Assembly: GCF_003350505.1 (NCBI RefSeq)
Contig: NZ_QQAY01000001.1
Span: forward strand, 1 to 64,000
Source: Falsibacillus pallidus
Lineage (GTDB): Bacteria > Bacillota > Bacilli > Bacillales > DSM-25281
Direction: 5' to 3'
Length of the DNA stretch: 64,000 nucleotides
Shown one piece after another: positions 57,248-64,000 of the stretch. The notes beneath the pieces were generated by a model. That model ran no database searches and was not told where the DNA came from. It was given only the letters and a program-made list of their open reading frames with translations. Made by a program: the position numbers and the translations under genes. How positions within the stretch are numbered: position 1 is the stretch's first letter; each line of letters opens with the position of its first letter.

Positions 57248-58915
57248 TTAAACTTCCATAATAATCGGAAGGATCATTGGTCTGCGCTTTGTCTTTTCAA
57301 ATAGGAGGTAGTTCAACTGATCGCGGATATCCTGTTTGATGTTGGACCATTCATATGCATCCCTTGATAAATAGGATTCCACAATCTCTCTTACAAGTTT
57401 AGTCGATTGTTCCATCAGCTTTTCTGATTCTCTTACATATACGAATCCCCTGGAAATGATCTCAGGACCAGATGCGATCGTTTTCTCTTTTTTGCTCAAT
57501 GTGACAACAACGGTAAAAATCCCATCCTGGGAAAGAAGTCTTCTGTCGCGAAGAACAATATTCCCGACATCTCCGACACCGATTCCATCTATCAAGACAT
57601 TCCCAGCAGGAACCCTGCCTGAGATTTTCATTTTTTCATTCTTATATTCAATAACTTCACCTTTATCAGGGATGATCACTTGATTCTCTTTCATGCCCAT
57701 AGAATAGGCCAATTTAGCATGAGCAACCAGCATCCGGTATTCGCCCTGAATTGGGATCAAATACTTTGGCTTCATCAAGTTCAGCATCAACTTCAATTCT
57801 TCCTGGCTTCCATGTCCGGAAACATGCACTTTTTTATAGCCGGAAAAAACGGAAGCTCCAGCACGGAAAAGCATGTCGATGGTTTTATACATCAAGATTT
57901 CAATGCCTGGAGTTGGTGTCGCTGCTATGAAAACGGTATCTCCCTTTTGAATATTAATCAGCTTATGCGCCTGCTTGGCCATTTTCTGAAGAGCCTCGAT
58001 TGGTTCTCCTTGGATGCCGGTTGCTAAGATGACTACTTCTTTATCTTGATGCTTCTTTACATCCCCGATAGGAATGATTTGGTCCGGATCTACATTTAAA
58101 TACCCAAGGGATACTGCCACATCCAGAACTCGTTGTATACTCTTTCCAACGACCGCTACTTTTCTTCCGTTTTCTTTTGCAGCATTAAAAACTTGCTGTA
58201 TTCTAATAAGATTGGATGCAAAGCAAGCTATGATGATTCTGCCTGAAGCTTCGTGGAAGGCATCTGACATCTGGCGGGCAACCAACTCTTCTGATGTGGA
58301 ATAGCCCGGACGTTCAGCTTCGGTGCTGTCTGACAAAAGGCAAAGAACTCCTTCATCTCCGATTGTCGCCATCTTTCCCATCTCAGGCTTGTACATTTCC
58401 GGTGCAGTGTGATCAAACTTAAAATCGCCGGTATGTACAATATTTCCTTCTGAAGTGTGTATGCAAATGCCAACTGAATCAGGTATTGTGTGAGTTGTTT
58501 TAAAGAAAGAAATGTCAGCGGTTTCGAATGAAAGCCTTGAATCAGAATGTATGGTGACAAACTTTGCCTTCCCTCTGAAATCATGTTCCTTCAGCTTTTC
58601 ATTTGCAAGTGCTACTGTAAGCTTTGTTCCGTATACAGGCACGTTGATTTTTTTTAATACATACGGCAGGCTTCCAATTGCATCCTCATGACCATGTGTC
58701 AAGAATATACCTTGAATTCGGTCTTTATTCTCTACAAGATAAGTGATGTCTGGAATGACAATATCAATGCCAAGCATTTCGTTTTCAGGAAACATCAATC
58801 CTGCATCAATGACGAACATATCCTGATCTACTTCGATTACATACATGTTTTTCCCGGTTTCTCCAACACCGCCAAGTGCGGCAACTTTAATATTCTGCGT
58901 CTCTCTATTTAACAA
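57248..58915 (-). CDS. rnjB: Ribonuclease J2
   Basis: A 555-residue metallo-beta-lactamase/beta-CASP ribonuclease. The first metal motif reads HGHEDAIG (His74, His76, Asp78) and lacks the last His of HXHXDH, as in J2 rather than the catalytic J1. GDFKFDHTA, LLSDSTEAERPGYS, SGHGSQEELKL and the beta-CASP region are present; ends IIMEV. J2 assists J1 in 5' decay and processing. Start is TTG 58915 with GGGAGG 8 bases upstream. First gene of the rnjB-tepA-ylzJ-spoIIIE group. Confidence 0.95.
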   Translation of the reverse strand: MLNRETQNIKVAALGGVGETGKNMYVIEVDQDMFVIDAGLMFPENEMLGIDIVIPDITYLVENKDRIQGIFLTHGHEDAIGSLPYVLKKINVPVYGTKLTVALANEKLKEHDFRGKAKFVTIHSDSRLSFETADISFFKTTHTIPDSVGICIHTSEGNIVHTGDFKFDHTAPEMYKPEMGKMATIGDEGVLCLLSDSTEAERPGYSTSEELVARQMSDAFHEASGRIIIACFASNLIRIQQVFNAAKENGRKVAVVGKSIQRVLDVAVSLGYLNVDPDQIIPIGDVKKHQDKEVVILATGIQGEPIEALQKMAKQAHKLINIQKGDTVFIAATPTPGIEILMYKTIDMLFRAGASVFSGYKKVHVSGHGSQEELKLMLNLMKPKYLIPIQGEYRMLVAHAKLAYSMGMKENQVIIPDKGEVIEYKNEKMKISGRVPAGNVLIDGIGVGDVGNIVLRDRRLLSQDGIFTVVVTLSKKEKTIASGPEIISRGFVYVRESEKLMEQSTKLVREIVESYLSRDAYEWSNIKQDIRDQLNYLLFEKTKRRPMILPIIMEV

Positions 58916-59015
58916 TTTCGTATCCTCCCATGTTGATTTTCCCGATCATTAATCAGTTATTTTCATTATACTTGATGATAAATTGGCATTACAACAAAAT
59001 TCAACCAGTCAATCC

Positions 59016-59049
59016 ATATTAAAAGGCTGGATCGTTTTGATCCAGCCTC
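59016..59049. terminator. Terminator of the dpaA-dpaB-asd-dapG-dapA operon
   Basis: A 10-bp stem AGGCTGGATC (59024-59033) with GATCCAGCCT (59039-59048), then TTTTAATA on the minus strand. Confidence 0.88.
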
Positions 59050-59056
59050 ATTTTTA

Positions 59057-59932
59057 TCATGATATTGATTTTAGTAATTCCGCAACTTTTGAACGTTCCT
59101 GTTCAGTGAGAGGGATTAATGGAAGCCTCACAGAACCTACATCCAGGCCTTTCAGCTGCAATGCTGTCTTGACTGGTGTAGGGCTCGGTGCTGCAAAAAG
59201 CCCTCTCATCAATGGCAGTAATTTTTGGTGCAGAAGCGCCGCTTCTTTTAGTTCACCGTTAAAGAAAGCGTTAATCATTTCTTGCATCTCATTGCCCGCA
59301 ACATGTGATGCCACTGAAACAATTCCAGTTCCCCCAACTGATAGCACCGGCAATGTTAATCCATCATCACCGCTGTAAAGGGCAAAATCATCGGCAGTAT
59401 TGGCAATGATTTCAGTCATAGCATCTAAATCGCCGCTTGCTTCTTTCACCGCTACAATATTCGGGATTTTAGATAGCTTGACCACCGTATCTGGACTGAT
59501 GCCAACTGCTGTCCGGCCAGGCACATTATATGCCATGATAGGCAGGTTGGTGGAATCTGCAATCGCCTTAAAATGCTGGTAAATTCCTTCCTGGCTCGGT
59601 TTATTGTAATAAGGGGCTACAATCATTACTGCATCTACACCAGCAGCCTCAGCCTTTTTCGTCAGCTCAATGGAAGCATGGGTGTTATTACTCCCTGTAC
59701 CTGCAATAACAGGCACCCTTCCGTCTACCACCTTAACAACATGCTTAAACAGAGCAACCTTTTCTTCACTTGAGAGTGTCGGAGATTCACCGGTTGTTCC
59801 TGCGACCACTAGTGAATCCGTCCCATTGTCAATTAAGTAATTGACAAGAGAAGCCGTCTTTTCAAAATCTACATTCCCTTTACTGTCAAATGGTGTGACC
59901 ATTGCTGTAGAAATCCGTCCAAAGTTAATCAT
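59057..59932 (-). CDS. dapA: 4-hydroxy-tetrahydrodipicolinate synthase
   Basis: A 291-residue TIM-barrel aldolase that condenses aspartate semialdehyde and pyruvate in lysine biosynthesis; its product line also feeds dipicolinate. Schiff-base Lys163 (NIVAVKEASGDL), Tyr135 (MAYNVPGR) and the GTTGESPTL motif (46-53) are present. ATG 59932 has GGAGGG 7 bases upstream; seven extra codons contain that site. Last gene of the dpaA-dpaB-asd-dapG-dapA operon. Confidence 0.98.
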   Translation of the reverse strand: MINFGRISTAMVTPFDSKGNVDFEKTASLVNYLIDNGTDSLVVAGTTGESPTLSSEEKVALFKHVVKVVDGRVPVIAGTGSNNTHASIELTKKAEAAGVDAVMIVAPYYNKPSQEGIYQHFKAIADSTNLPIMAYNVPGRTAVGISPDTVVKLSKIPNIVAVKEASGDLDAMTEIIANTADDFALYSGDDGLTLPVLSVGGTGIVSVASHVAGNEMQEMINAFFNGELKEAALLHQKLLPLMRGLFAAPSPTPVKTALQLKGLDVGSVRLPLIPLTEQERSKVAELLKSIS

Positions 59933-59958
59933 TAGAAAACCCTCCATGTACAAAAAAA

Positions 59959-61203
59959 TTAAAAATCCGTTGCTTCATATTCAAAAATGTCTTTTTGGAG
60001 TTCAAATGCATCATGAAGTGCATTTACTGCCTTAACCAAGTCGGCTTCTTTCACGAGGACCCAGATGGTTGTATGGCTGTCGGCAGATTGAAGGATCCTA
60101 ATGCCTTCATCAGACAACGCAGTGACGATTTTGGATGTCACTCCTGGAACACCCGTGATCCCTGCTCCGACGACCGAAACTTTGGCACAGCCTTCTTCAA
60201 CCTGAGGTTCATACCCAAGATTCTTTAATACTACGATTGCGCGCTCAAGTACATCCTGGGATACCGTATAAACTACGCCTGTTGGAGAAATATTGATGAA
60301 ATCAACACTGATCTGTTCCCTGGCCATTGCACTGAATACTTCAGACTGCAAATTATACTGGTCTTTCTTAGCAAAGACCTTTATCTGGGCAACGTTGCCT
60401 ACATGGGCGATTCCTGTAACCAGCCTCTCCCTAATATCAGATCCCTTATTCTGTTTGTTGACAGAAGTGACCAATGTCCCCAATCCATCTGAATAGGTTG
60501 AGCGGATTCTAATCGGGACCTTTGAGCCCATTGCAATTTCAACGGCCCTCGGATGAATGACTTTGGCACCTTGATAAGCCATATTGCAAACTTCGTTATA
60601 TGTTACCACTTCGAGTGGACGCGCTTTTTCGGCTATGCGTGGATCTGCAGTCATGATCCCTTCAACGTCCGTAAAAATATCAATCCATTCAGCATTCAAT
60701 GCAGCTCCTAAGGCAGCAGCTGAAGTATCGCTTCCTCCACGCCCAATGGTCGTGATATCCCCATTTTTAGCTGCACCTTGAAATCCTGCAACAACTACCA
60801 CATCATGATGCTGGAGTTCACGAAGGATCCTGTCGCATTTCATTTCCATAATCTTAGCGTTTGTATGATCACTGTTGGTCCTAAAGCCAGCCTGCGCTCC
60901 TGTCAAAGCAGTAGCATTGATTCCAGATTCAAGCAGCATATTAGTAAAGACAACGCTGGAGATAATCTCTCCACAAGACAATAGAAGGTCTTGTTCTCTT
61001 TTTGAAATGGAAGAAGAAATGCCTCCTGCAAGTGAAAGCAGAGTATCCGTAGCGTATGGATCCCCTTTTCTGCCCATCGCAGAGACTACCACTACGACTT
61101 TATATCCTTCATTTAATCCTTTTTCTATCTGTCTTTTTGCCTGCTTGCGGCTTTCTTGATCCTTCACAGACGTACCGCCGAATTTCTGCACGATCAACTT
61201 CAT
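59959..61203 (-). CDS. dapG: Aspartokinase I (dap-responsive), DapG
   Basis: A 414-residue aspartate kinase. KFGGTSV at the N terminus, TIGRGGSDTSAAALGAAL, FTDVEGIMTADPRI, and two C-terminal ACT domains (AREQISVDFINISPTGVVYTV and ALSDEGIRILQSADSHTTIWVLV). The DapG isoform is inhibited by diaminopimelate. GAGGTG lies 6 bases upstream. It follows asd with a 192-base gap that holds a long hairpin (61281-61368) and precedes dapA by 26 bases. Confidence 0.97.
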   Translation of the reverse strand: MKLIVQKFGGTSVKDQESRKQAKRQIEKGLNEGYKVVVVVSAMGRKGDPYATDTLLSLAGGISSSISKREQDLLLSCGEIISSVVFTNMLLESGINATALTGAQAGFRTNSDHTNAKIMEMKCDRILRELQHHDVVVVAGFQGAAKNGDITTIGRGGSDTSAAALGAALNAEWIDIFTDVEGIMTADPRIAEKARPLEVVTYNEVCNMAYQGAKVIHPRAVEIAMGSKVPIRIRSTYSDGLGTLVTSVNKQNKGSDIRERLVTGIAHVGNVAQIKVFAKKDQYNLQSEVFSAMAREQISVDFINISPTGVVYTVSQDVLERAIVVLKNLGYEPQVEEGCAKVSVVGAGITGVPGVTSKIVTALSDEGIRILQSADSHTTIWVLVKEADLVKAVNALHDAFELQKDIFEYEATDF

Positions 61204-61280
61204 TTGTTACACCTCTAAAATGATCTGGACCTGGATAGTCGCAGATTGATTGTTGTTAAATTCTTCGCTGTTTGTAAATC

Positions 61281-61368
61281 AGGCTGTTGAAATACTCCCA
61301 AAAATATACGGGAGGTGCCGGATGGCGCCCTGCTTTTATCGTATATTTACAGGGTATTCAATCAGCCT
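61281..61368 (-). other. Long intercistronic hairpin between asd and dapG
   Basis: Arms AGGCTG-TTGAAATAC-TCCC-AAATATACG and CGTATATTT-AGGG-GTATTCAA-CAGCCT (61281-61310 with 61340-61368) pair through about 26 base pairs with few bulges, and an apical GGTGCC/GGCGCC stem at 61314-61329 caps it. No gene or T-run accompanies it. It could be a processing or stability element, a small repeat unit with inverted ends, or an unknown cis-regulatory RNA. Confidence 0.6.
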
Positions 61369-61395
61369 GGGATGTTTATCATACGTTAGTATATG

Positions 61396-62442
61396 TTATT
61401 TTACGATTTCGAGTTTCACTAGGCTCTCGGCAATCTGAACTGAGTTCCATGCTGCTCCCTTAAGGAGATTATCAGAGACAATCCACATATGGAAGCCTTT
61501 TTCTTCATCGAGATCTTTTCGAATCCTTCCGACAAATACCTCGTTCTTTCCAACTGCATAGGCAGGCATAGGATATACCTGTTCTTCCGGACTGTCTTGA
61601 AGGACTACTCCCGGAGCCTGCGCCATTAAGTCCTTGATGTCTGCAGCTGAAACTCCTTCTTTTTCCACTTCGATGTATACAGATTCTGAATGCCCGGTTT
61701 CCACAGGCAGGCGCACGCAAGTGGCAGCTACTTTTAAGTCAGGCATATGCATGATTTTCTTTGTTTCATTGATCATCTTCATTTCTTCGTATGTGTATCC
61801 ATTTTCTTCGAATTTATCAATTTGAGGGATTGCATTGAAGGCAATTTGATAATGTTTTTCATCCGATTTTACCGGAAGGATAGTCGGATTTGCTTCTTTG
61901 CCATCCAATAGTTCCTGAGATTGCGTCCGCAGTTCATCGATTGCCGCTGCACCCGCACCTGAAACGGCCTGATATGTTGATACAACCACTTTGCTCAAAC
62001 CACAATTTTGGCGAATAGGTTCAAGAGCCGCTACCATTTGAATGGTAGAACAGTTTGGATTCGCAATGATGCCTTTTTGCAGATGAAGATCCTGTTCATT
62101 TACTTCAGGAACCACAAGAGGCACTTCAGGATCCATTCTGAATGCACTTGTATTATCTACCACAATCGCACCTCTTTTAACCGCTTCTGGTGCAAATTCC
62201 TTTGAAACGCTGCCGCCTGCACTGAATAGAGCGATGTCCACTCCTTCAAAGCTCTCCGGTTTTGCTTCTTGGACAATGATATCTTGCCCTTTATATTTAA
62301 CAGTAGTTCCTGCTGAACGAGCAGAAGATAATAATGTAAGTTTCTGTATAGGAAAATCGCGTTTTTCTAAAGTTTGTACCATTTGTTGTCCGACGGCGCC
62401 GGTTGCACCGACTACCGCAACATGAAAACCTCTTGATGACAT
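61396..62442 (-). CDS. asd: Aspartate-semialdehyde dehydrogenase
   Basis: A 348-residue NADPH-dependent enzyme reducing aspartyl phosphate to aspartate semialdehyde. NADP motif [19 protein letters not shown] at the N terminus, catalytic Cys131 (NPNCSTIQM), His in [20 protein letters not shown] lies 9 bases upstream. It follows dpaB by 123 bases, and a possible promoter of its own may lie in that gap, since it is needed in vegetative growth while dpaAB are not. Confidence 0.97.
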   Translation of the reverse strand: MSSRGFHVAVVGATGAVGQQMVQTLEKRDFPIQKLTLLSSARSAGTTVKYKGQDIIVQEAKPESFEGVDIALFSAGGSVSKEFAPEAVKRGAIVVDNTSAFRMDPEVPLVVPEVNEQDLHLQKGIIANPNCSTIQMVAALEPIRQNCGLSKVVVSTYQAVSGAGAAAIDELRTQSQELLDGKEANPTILPVKSDEKHYQIAFNAIPQIDKFEENGYTYEEMKMINETKKIMHMPDLKVAATCVRLPVETGHSESVYIEVEKEGVSAADIKDLMAQAPGVVLQDSPEEQVYPMPAYAVGKNEVFVGRIRKDLDEEKGFHMWIVSDNLLKGAAWNSVQIAESLVKLEIVK

Positions 62443-62530
62443 GAGATATTCCCCTTCCGATTCTTTCGAAATTTAGTGTATTAATAAGTAATATCGTATA
62501 TTTTAACACATTACGAATAGTTGCCCTATT

Positions 62531-62559
62531 ATTTTATTAAGAATCCGGAAAAAGTTGAA
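62531..62559 (-). promoter_or_regulatory. Candidate promoter of asd-dapG-dapA
   Basis: On the minus strand TAAAAT (62536-62531) with TTCAAC (62559-62554) 17 bases upstream; the -35 is weak. A vegetative promoter in this gap is expected on biological grounds. Confidence 0.35.
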
Positions 62560-62565
62560 GGGGAA

Positions 62566-63165
62566 TTATTCCCCATCTAAAAATCGTTCTACAATAACCG
62601 GCTGGATCTGCTTTCCTTCCAATGCTGCCAGTATCGTTGGCTGAAGCATACTCATTCGTGCCACCATTGATTTTGGCTTCTTTTCAGGATCATCCTGGCC
62701 AAAAGGAATGAAGAAAATATCTTTGGCTCCCATTAGGGTCATTAGATTCACGCCATTCAGCCCCAGTGCATCATTTGTTGAGATGCCAAGGACCACTGGC
62801 CGATGATTTCTTATTGTGGCTTTAGCAGCCATTAAGACAGGACTGTCGGTAAGCGCATTTGCGAACTTGCTCATGGAATTGCCTGTCAACGGGGCTATGA
62901 CCATGCAATCCAATGGATATTTGGGGCCGAGGGGTTCTGCCTTTACGATGGAATCGATAGCCTTATTTCCTGTCACCTCTTCTATCCTTTGAATCCAATC
63001 CTCACCTGCTCCAAATCGTGTTTCCGTATTTTGAACAGTAAAGGTAACGACCGGTACGACTTCTGCTCCTGCTTCAACCAGCTTTTTAATTTCAGGGAAC
63101 ACAGCATCGTAAGTACAATGGGAACCTGTTAATCCGAATCCAATTCTTTTTCCAGCTAAACTCAT
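62566..63165 (-). CDS. dpaB: Dipicolinate synthase subunit B (SpoVFB)
   Basis: A 199-residue flavoprotein-fold subunit (HFCD family) of dipicolinate synthase, needed for spore heat resistance. GFGLTGSHCTYDAVFPEIKKLVEAGAEVVPVVTFTVQ at the start (in parts), LDCMVIAPLTGNSMSKFANALTDSPVLMAAKATIRN and KDIFFIPFGQDDPEKKPKS. Its ATG lies 3 bases behind the dpaA stop, with AAGGAG in the end of dpaA. Mother-cell expression is expected. Confidence 0.97.
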   Translation of the reverse strand: MSLAGKRIGFGLTGSHCTYDAVFPEIKKLVEAGAEVVPVVTFTVQNTETRFGAGEDWIQRIEEVTGNKAIDSIVKAEPLGPKYPLDCMVIAPLTGNSMSKFANALTDSPVLMAAKATIRNHRPVVLGISTNDALGLNGVNLMTLMGAKDIFFIPFGQDDPEKKPKSMVARMSMLQPTILAALEGKQIQPVIVERFLDGE

Positions 63166-63168
63166 GTT

Positions 63169-63999
63169 TCAGGGCTCCTTCCTTTTTAAGAAATCCTCTT
63201 CCAGTAATTGAGCCAGTACTCCCGCTAATATCTGGCCAGCTGTTTTAGGGGCTACTATCCCAGGCAGTCCTGGTGCAAGCAGTGCTTTGATTCCCCGTTT
63301 TTCCGCATACCGAAAATCTGTGCCGCCAGGTTTGGAAGCCAAATCTATGATGAGTGTCTGCGAAGGCATCTTAGAAATGACATTTGCTGTGACGATCGGA
63401 TATGGGATGGTATTGATGCAGATATCGACATCTGACACTTCCTTCGGCAAATCATTTAAATGGAATGGAGTCAATCCCATTTCTGTGATTCTCGCAATAT
63501 GTTCTGATTTCCTTGCACCTACTTTGACTTTTGCTCCAAGGTGGGCGAACGCCCGGGCTACACTCATTCCGACCCTTCCAAGACCGAGTACGGCAACTTT
63601 AGATCCATGGATTGTAAAGTCCGTATGCTGAATCGCCATCATCATGGTACCTTCTACCGTTGGGATGGAGTTATAGATAGCGACATCATCACGCTCAAAT
63701 AATTGCACCAAGCGCCGGTTTGTTTTCGTTGTAATGCCATCTAAATATGGATTACTTATTCCTGAATACACTGTACAGTGAGCGGGAGTCTTCATAAGGA
63801 TATCTTCAGTAAGCAATACATTTTCATTTGAGAAGATGGTTTCTACCTTGCCCTCTCCGTTGGTCCCAGGCACTGGGAGGATGATGGCATCCATCACCGA
63901 GAAATCCACTTCATCGAGCTTTTCTTTCACTGCTCCTGTAAATGCATGGTCCAGCTGTTCAAATCCGATGAGCGAAATTTTCGCATCCAGTTCTGTCAG
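63169..63999 (-). CDS. dpaA: Dipicolinate synthase subunit A (SpoVFA), 5' part outside the window
   Basis: 276 codons are visible, open to the right edge; about 20 N-terminal residues are missing. The visible start reads LTELDAKISLIGFEQLDHAF, then EDVDFSVMDAIILPVPGTNGEG-like segments. A C-terminal NAD(P)-binding domain carries VAVLGLGRVGMSVARAFAHLGAKV, followed by DLASKPGGTDFRYAEKRGIKALLAPGLPGIVAPKTAG in its standard parts. It makes dipicolinate with dpaB in the mother cell. A GTG inside the frame at 63930 is not the start, because upstream codons keep family similarity. Confidence 0.95.
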   Translation of the reverse strand: MTELDAKISLIGFEQLDHAFTGAVKEKLDEVDFSVMDAIILPVPGTNGEGKVETIFSNENVLLTEDILMKTPAHCTVYSGISNPYLDGITTKTNRRLVQLFERDDVAIYNSIPTVEGTMMMAIQHTDFTIHGSKVAVLGLGRVGMSVARAFAHLGAKVKVGARKSEHIARITEMGLTPFHLNDLPKEVSDVDICINTIPYPIVTANVISKMPSQTLIIDLASKPGGTDFRYAEKRGIKALLAPGLPGIVAPKTAGQILAGVLAQLLEEDFLKRKEP

Positions 64000-64000
64000 C

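Overview
The window is a chromosomal segment of an endospore-forming member of the Bacillaceae. Evidence: sporulation genes spoVK, cotE, spoVS, spoIIIE, dpaA/dpaB and a small acid-soluble spore protein gene; Bacillus-type SOS boxes (CGAAC-N4-GTTCG family); tandem GlnR boxes; strong AGGAGG ribosome binding sites; frequent TTG/GTG starts; and a gene order close to the Bacillus subtilis yneB-lexA, glnRA, hfq-miaA, mutSL, ymcA-miaB, ymdB-rny, recA-cinA-pgsA and dpaAB-asd-dapGA neighbourhoods. The genus cannot be fixed from sequence reading alone. About 58 protein genes are supported; all but four (lexA, a TRIC-type channel gene, a GNAT gene, an sspH-like gene) lie on the minus strand. No tRNA, rRNA, CRISPR array or prophage was seen.

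Layout in window order. 1-91: 5' end of a group IIC intron running off the left edge, placed directly behind the tkt terminator. 147-4451: tkt, ynzC and the SOS pair yneA-yneB divergent from lexA. 4503-5249: an SLH-tailed GH25 lysozyme. 5382-9848: hflX-ynbB and the glnR-glnA nitrogen operon with tandem GlnR boxes. 10039-13165: channel gene, spoVK, hfq, miaA. 13311-15692: penicillin acylase family enzyme. 15814-20729: glycerol regulon glpP-glpF-glpK-glpD with two GlpP-type terminator leaders. 20869-25703: a possible small gene, then mutS-mutL. 25892-28735: GNAT, VOC, cotE, a TPP riboswitch with thiW, and an sspH-like gene. 28789-33586: miaB-ricA and the fused 2-oxoacid:ferredoxin oxidoreductase korA-korB. 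33714-39246: dipeptidase, spoVS, ymdB, rny, recA. 39492-47216: cinA, pgsA, rodZ, ymfK, ymfJ, ymfI, ymfH-ymfF. 47378-53049: a BMP-type nucleoside ABC transporter with its GntR regulator. 53477-58915: spoIIIE, ylzJ, tepA, rnjB. 59057-63999: the dpaA-dpaB-asd-dapG-dapA lysine/dipicolinate operon, with dpaA cut by the right edge.

Novel-looking signals are mostly non-coding. (1) A group IIC intron end behind a terminator. (2) A 15-bp near-palindrome (AGANGTC-T-GACCTCT) at four places: twice ahead of the GntR gene, once inside the nucleoside transporter operon and once upstream of tkt; this suggests a regulon joining nucleoside uptake to pentose phosphate metabolism. (3) Two copies of an intergenic repeat family, at 35160-35375 and 57121-57246. 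(4) A long hairpin between asd and dapG. (5) A 46-codon reading frame between mutL and glpP. All functions are assigned by reading motifs and by memory of family members; no database search was run.
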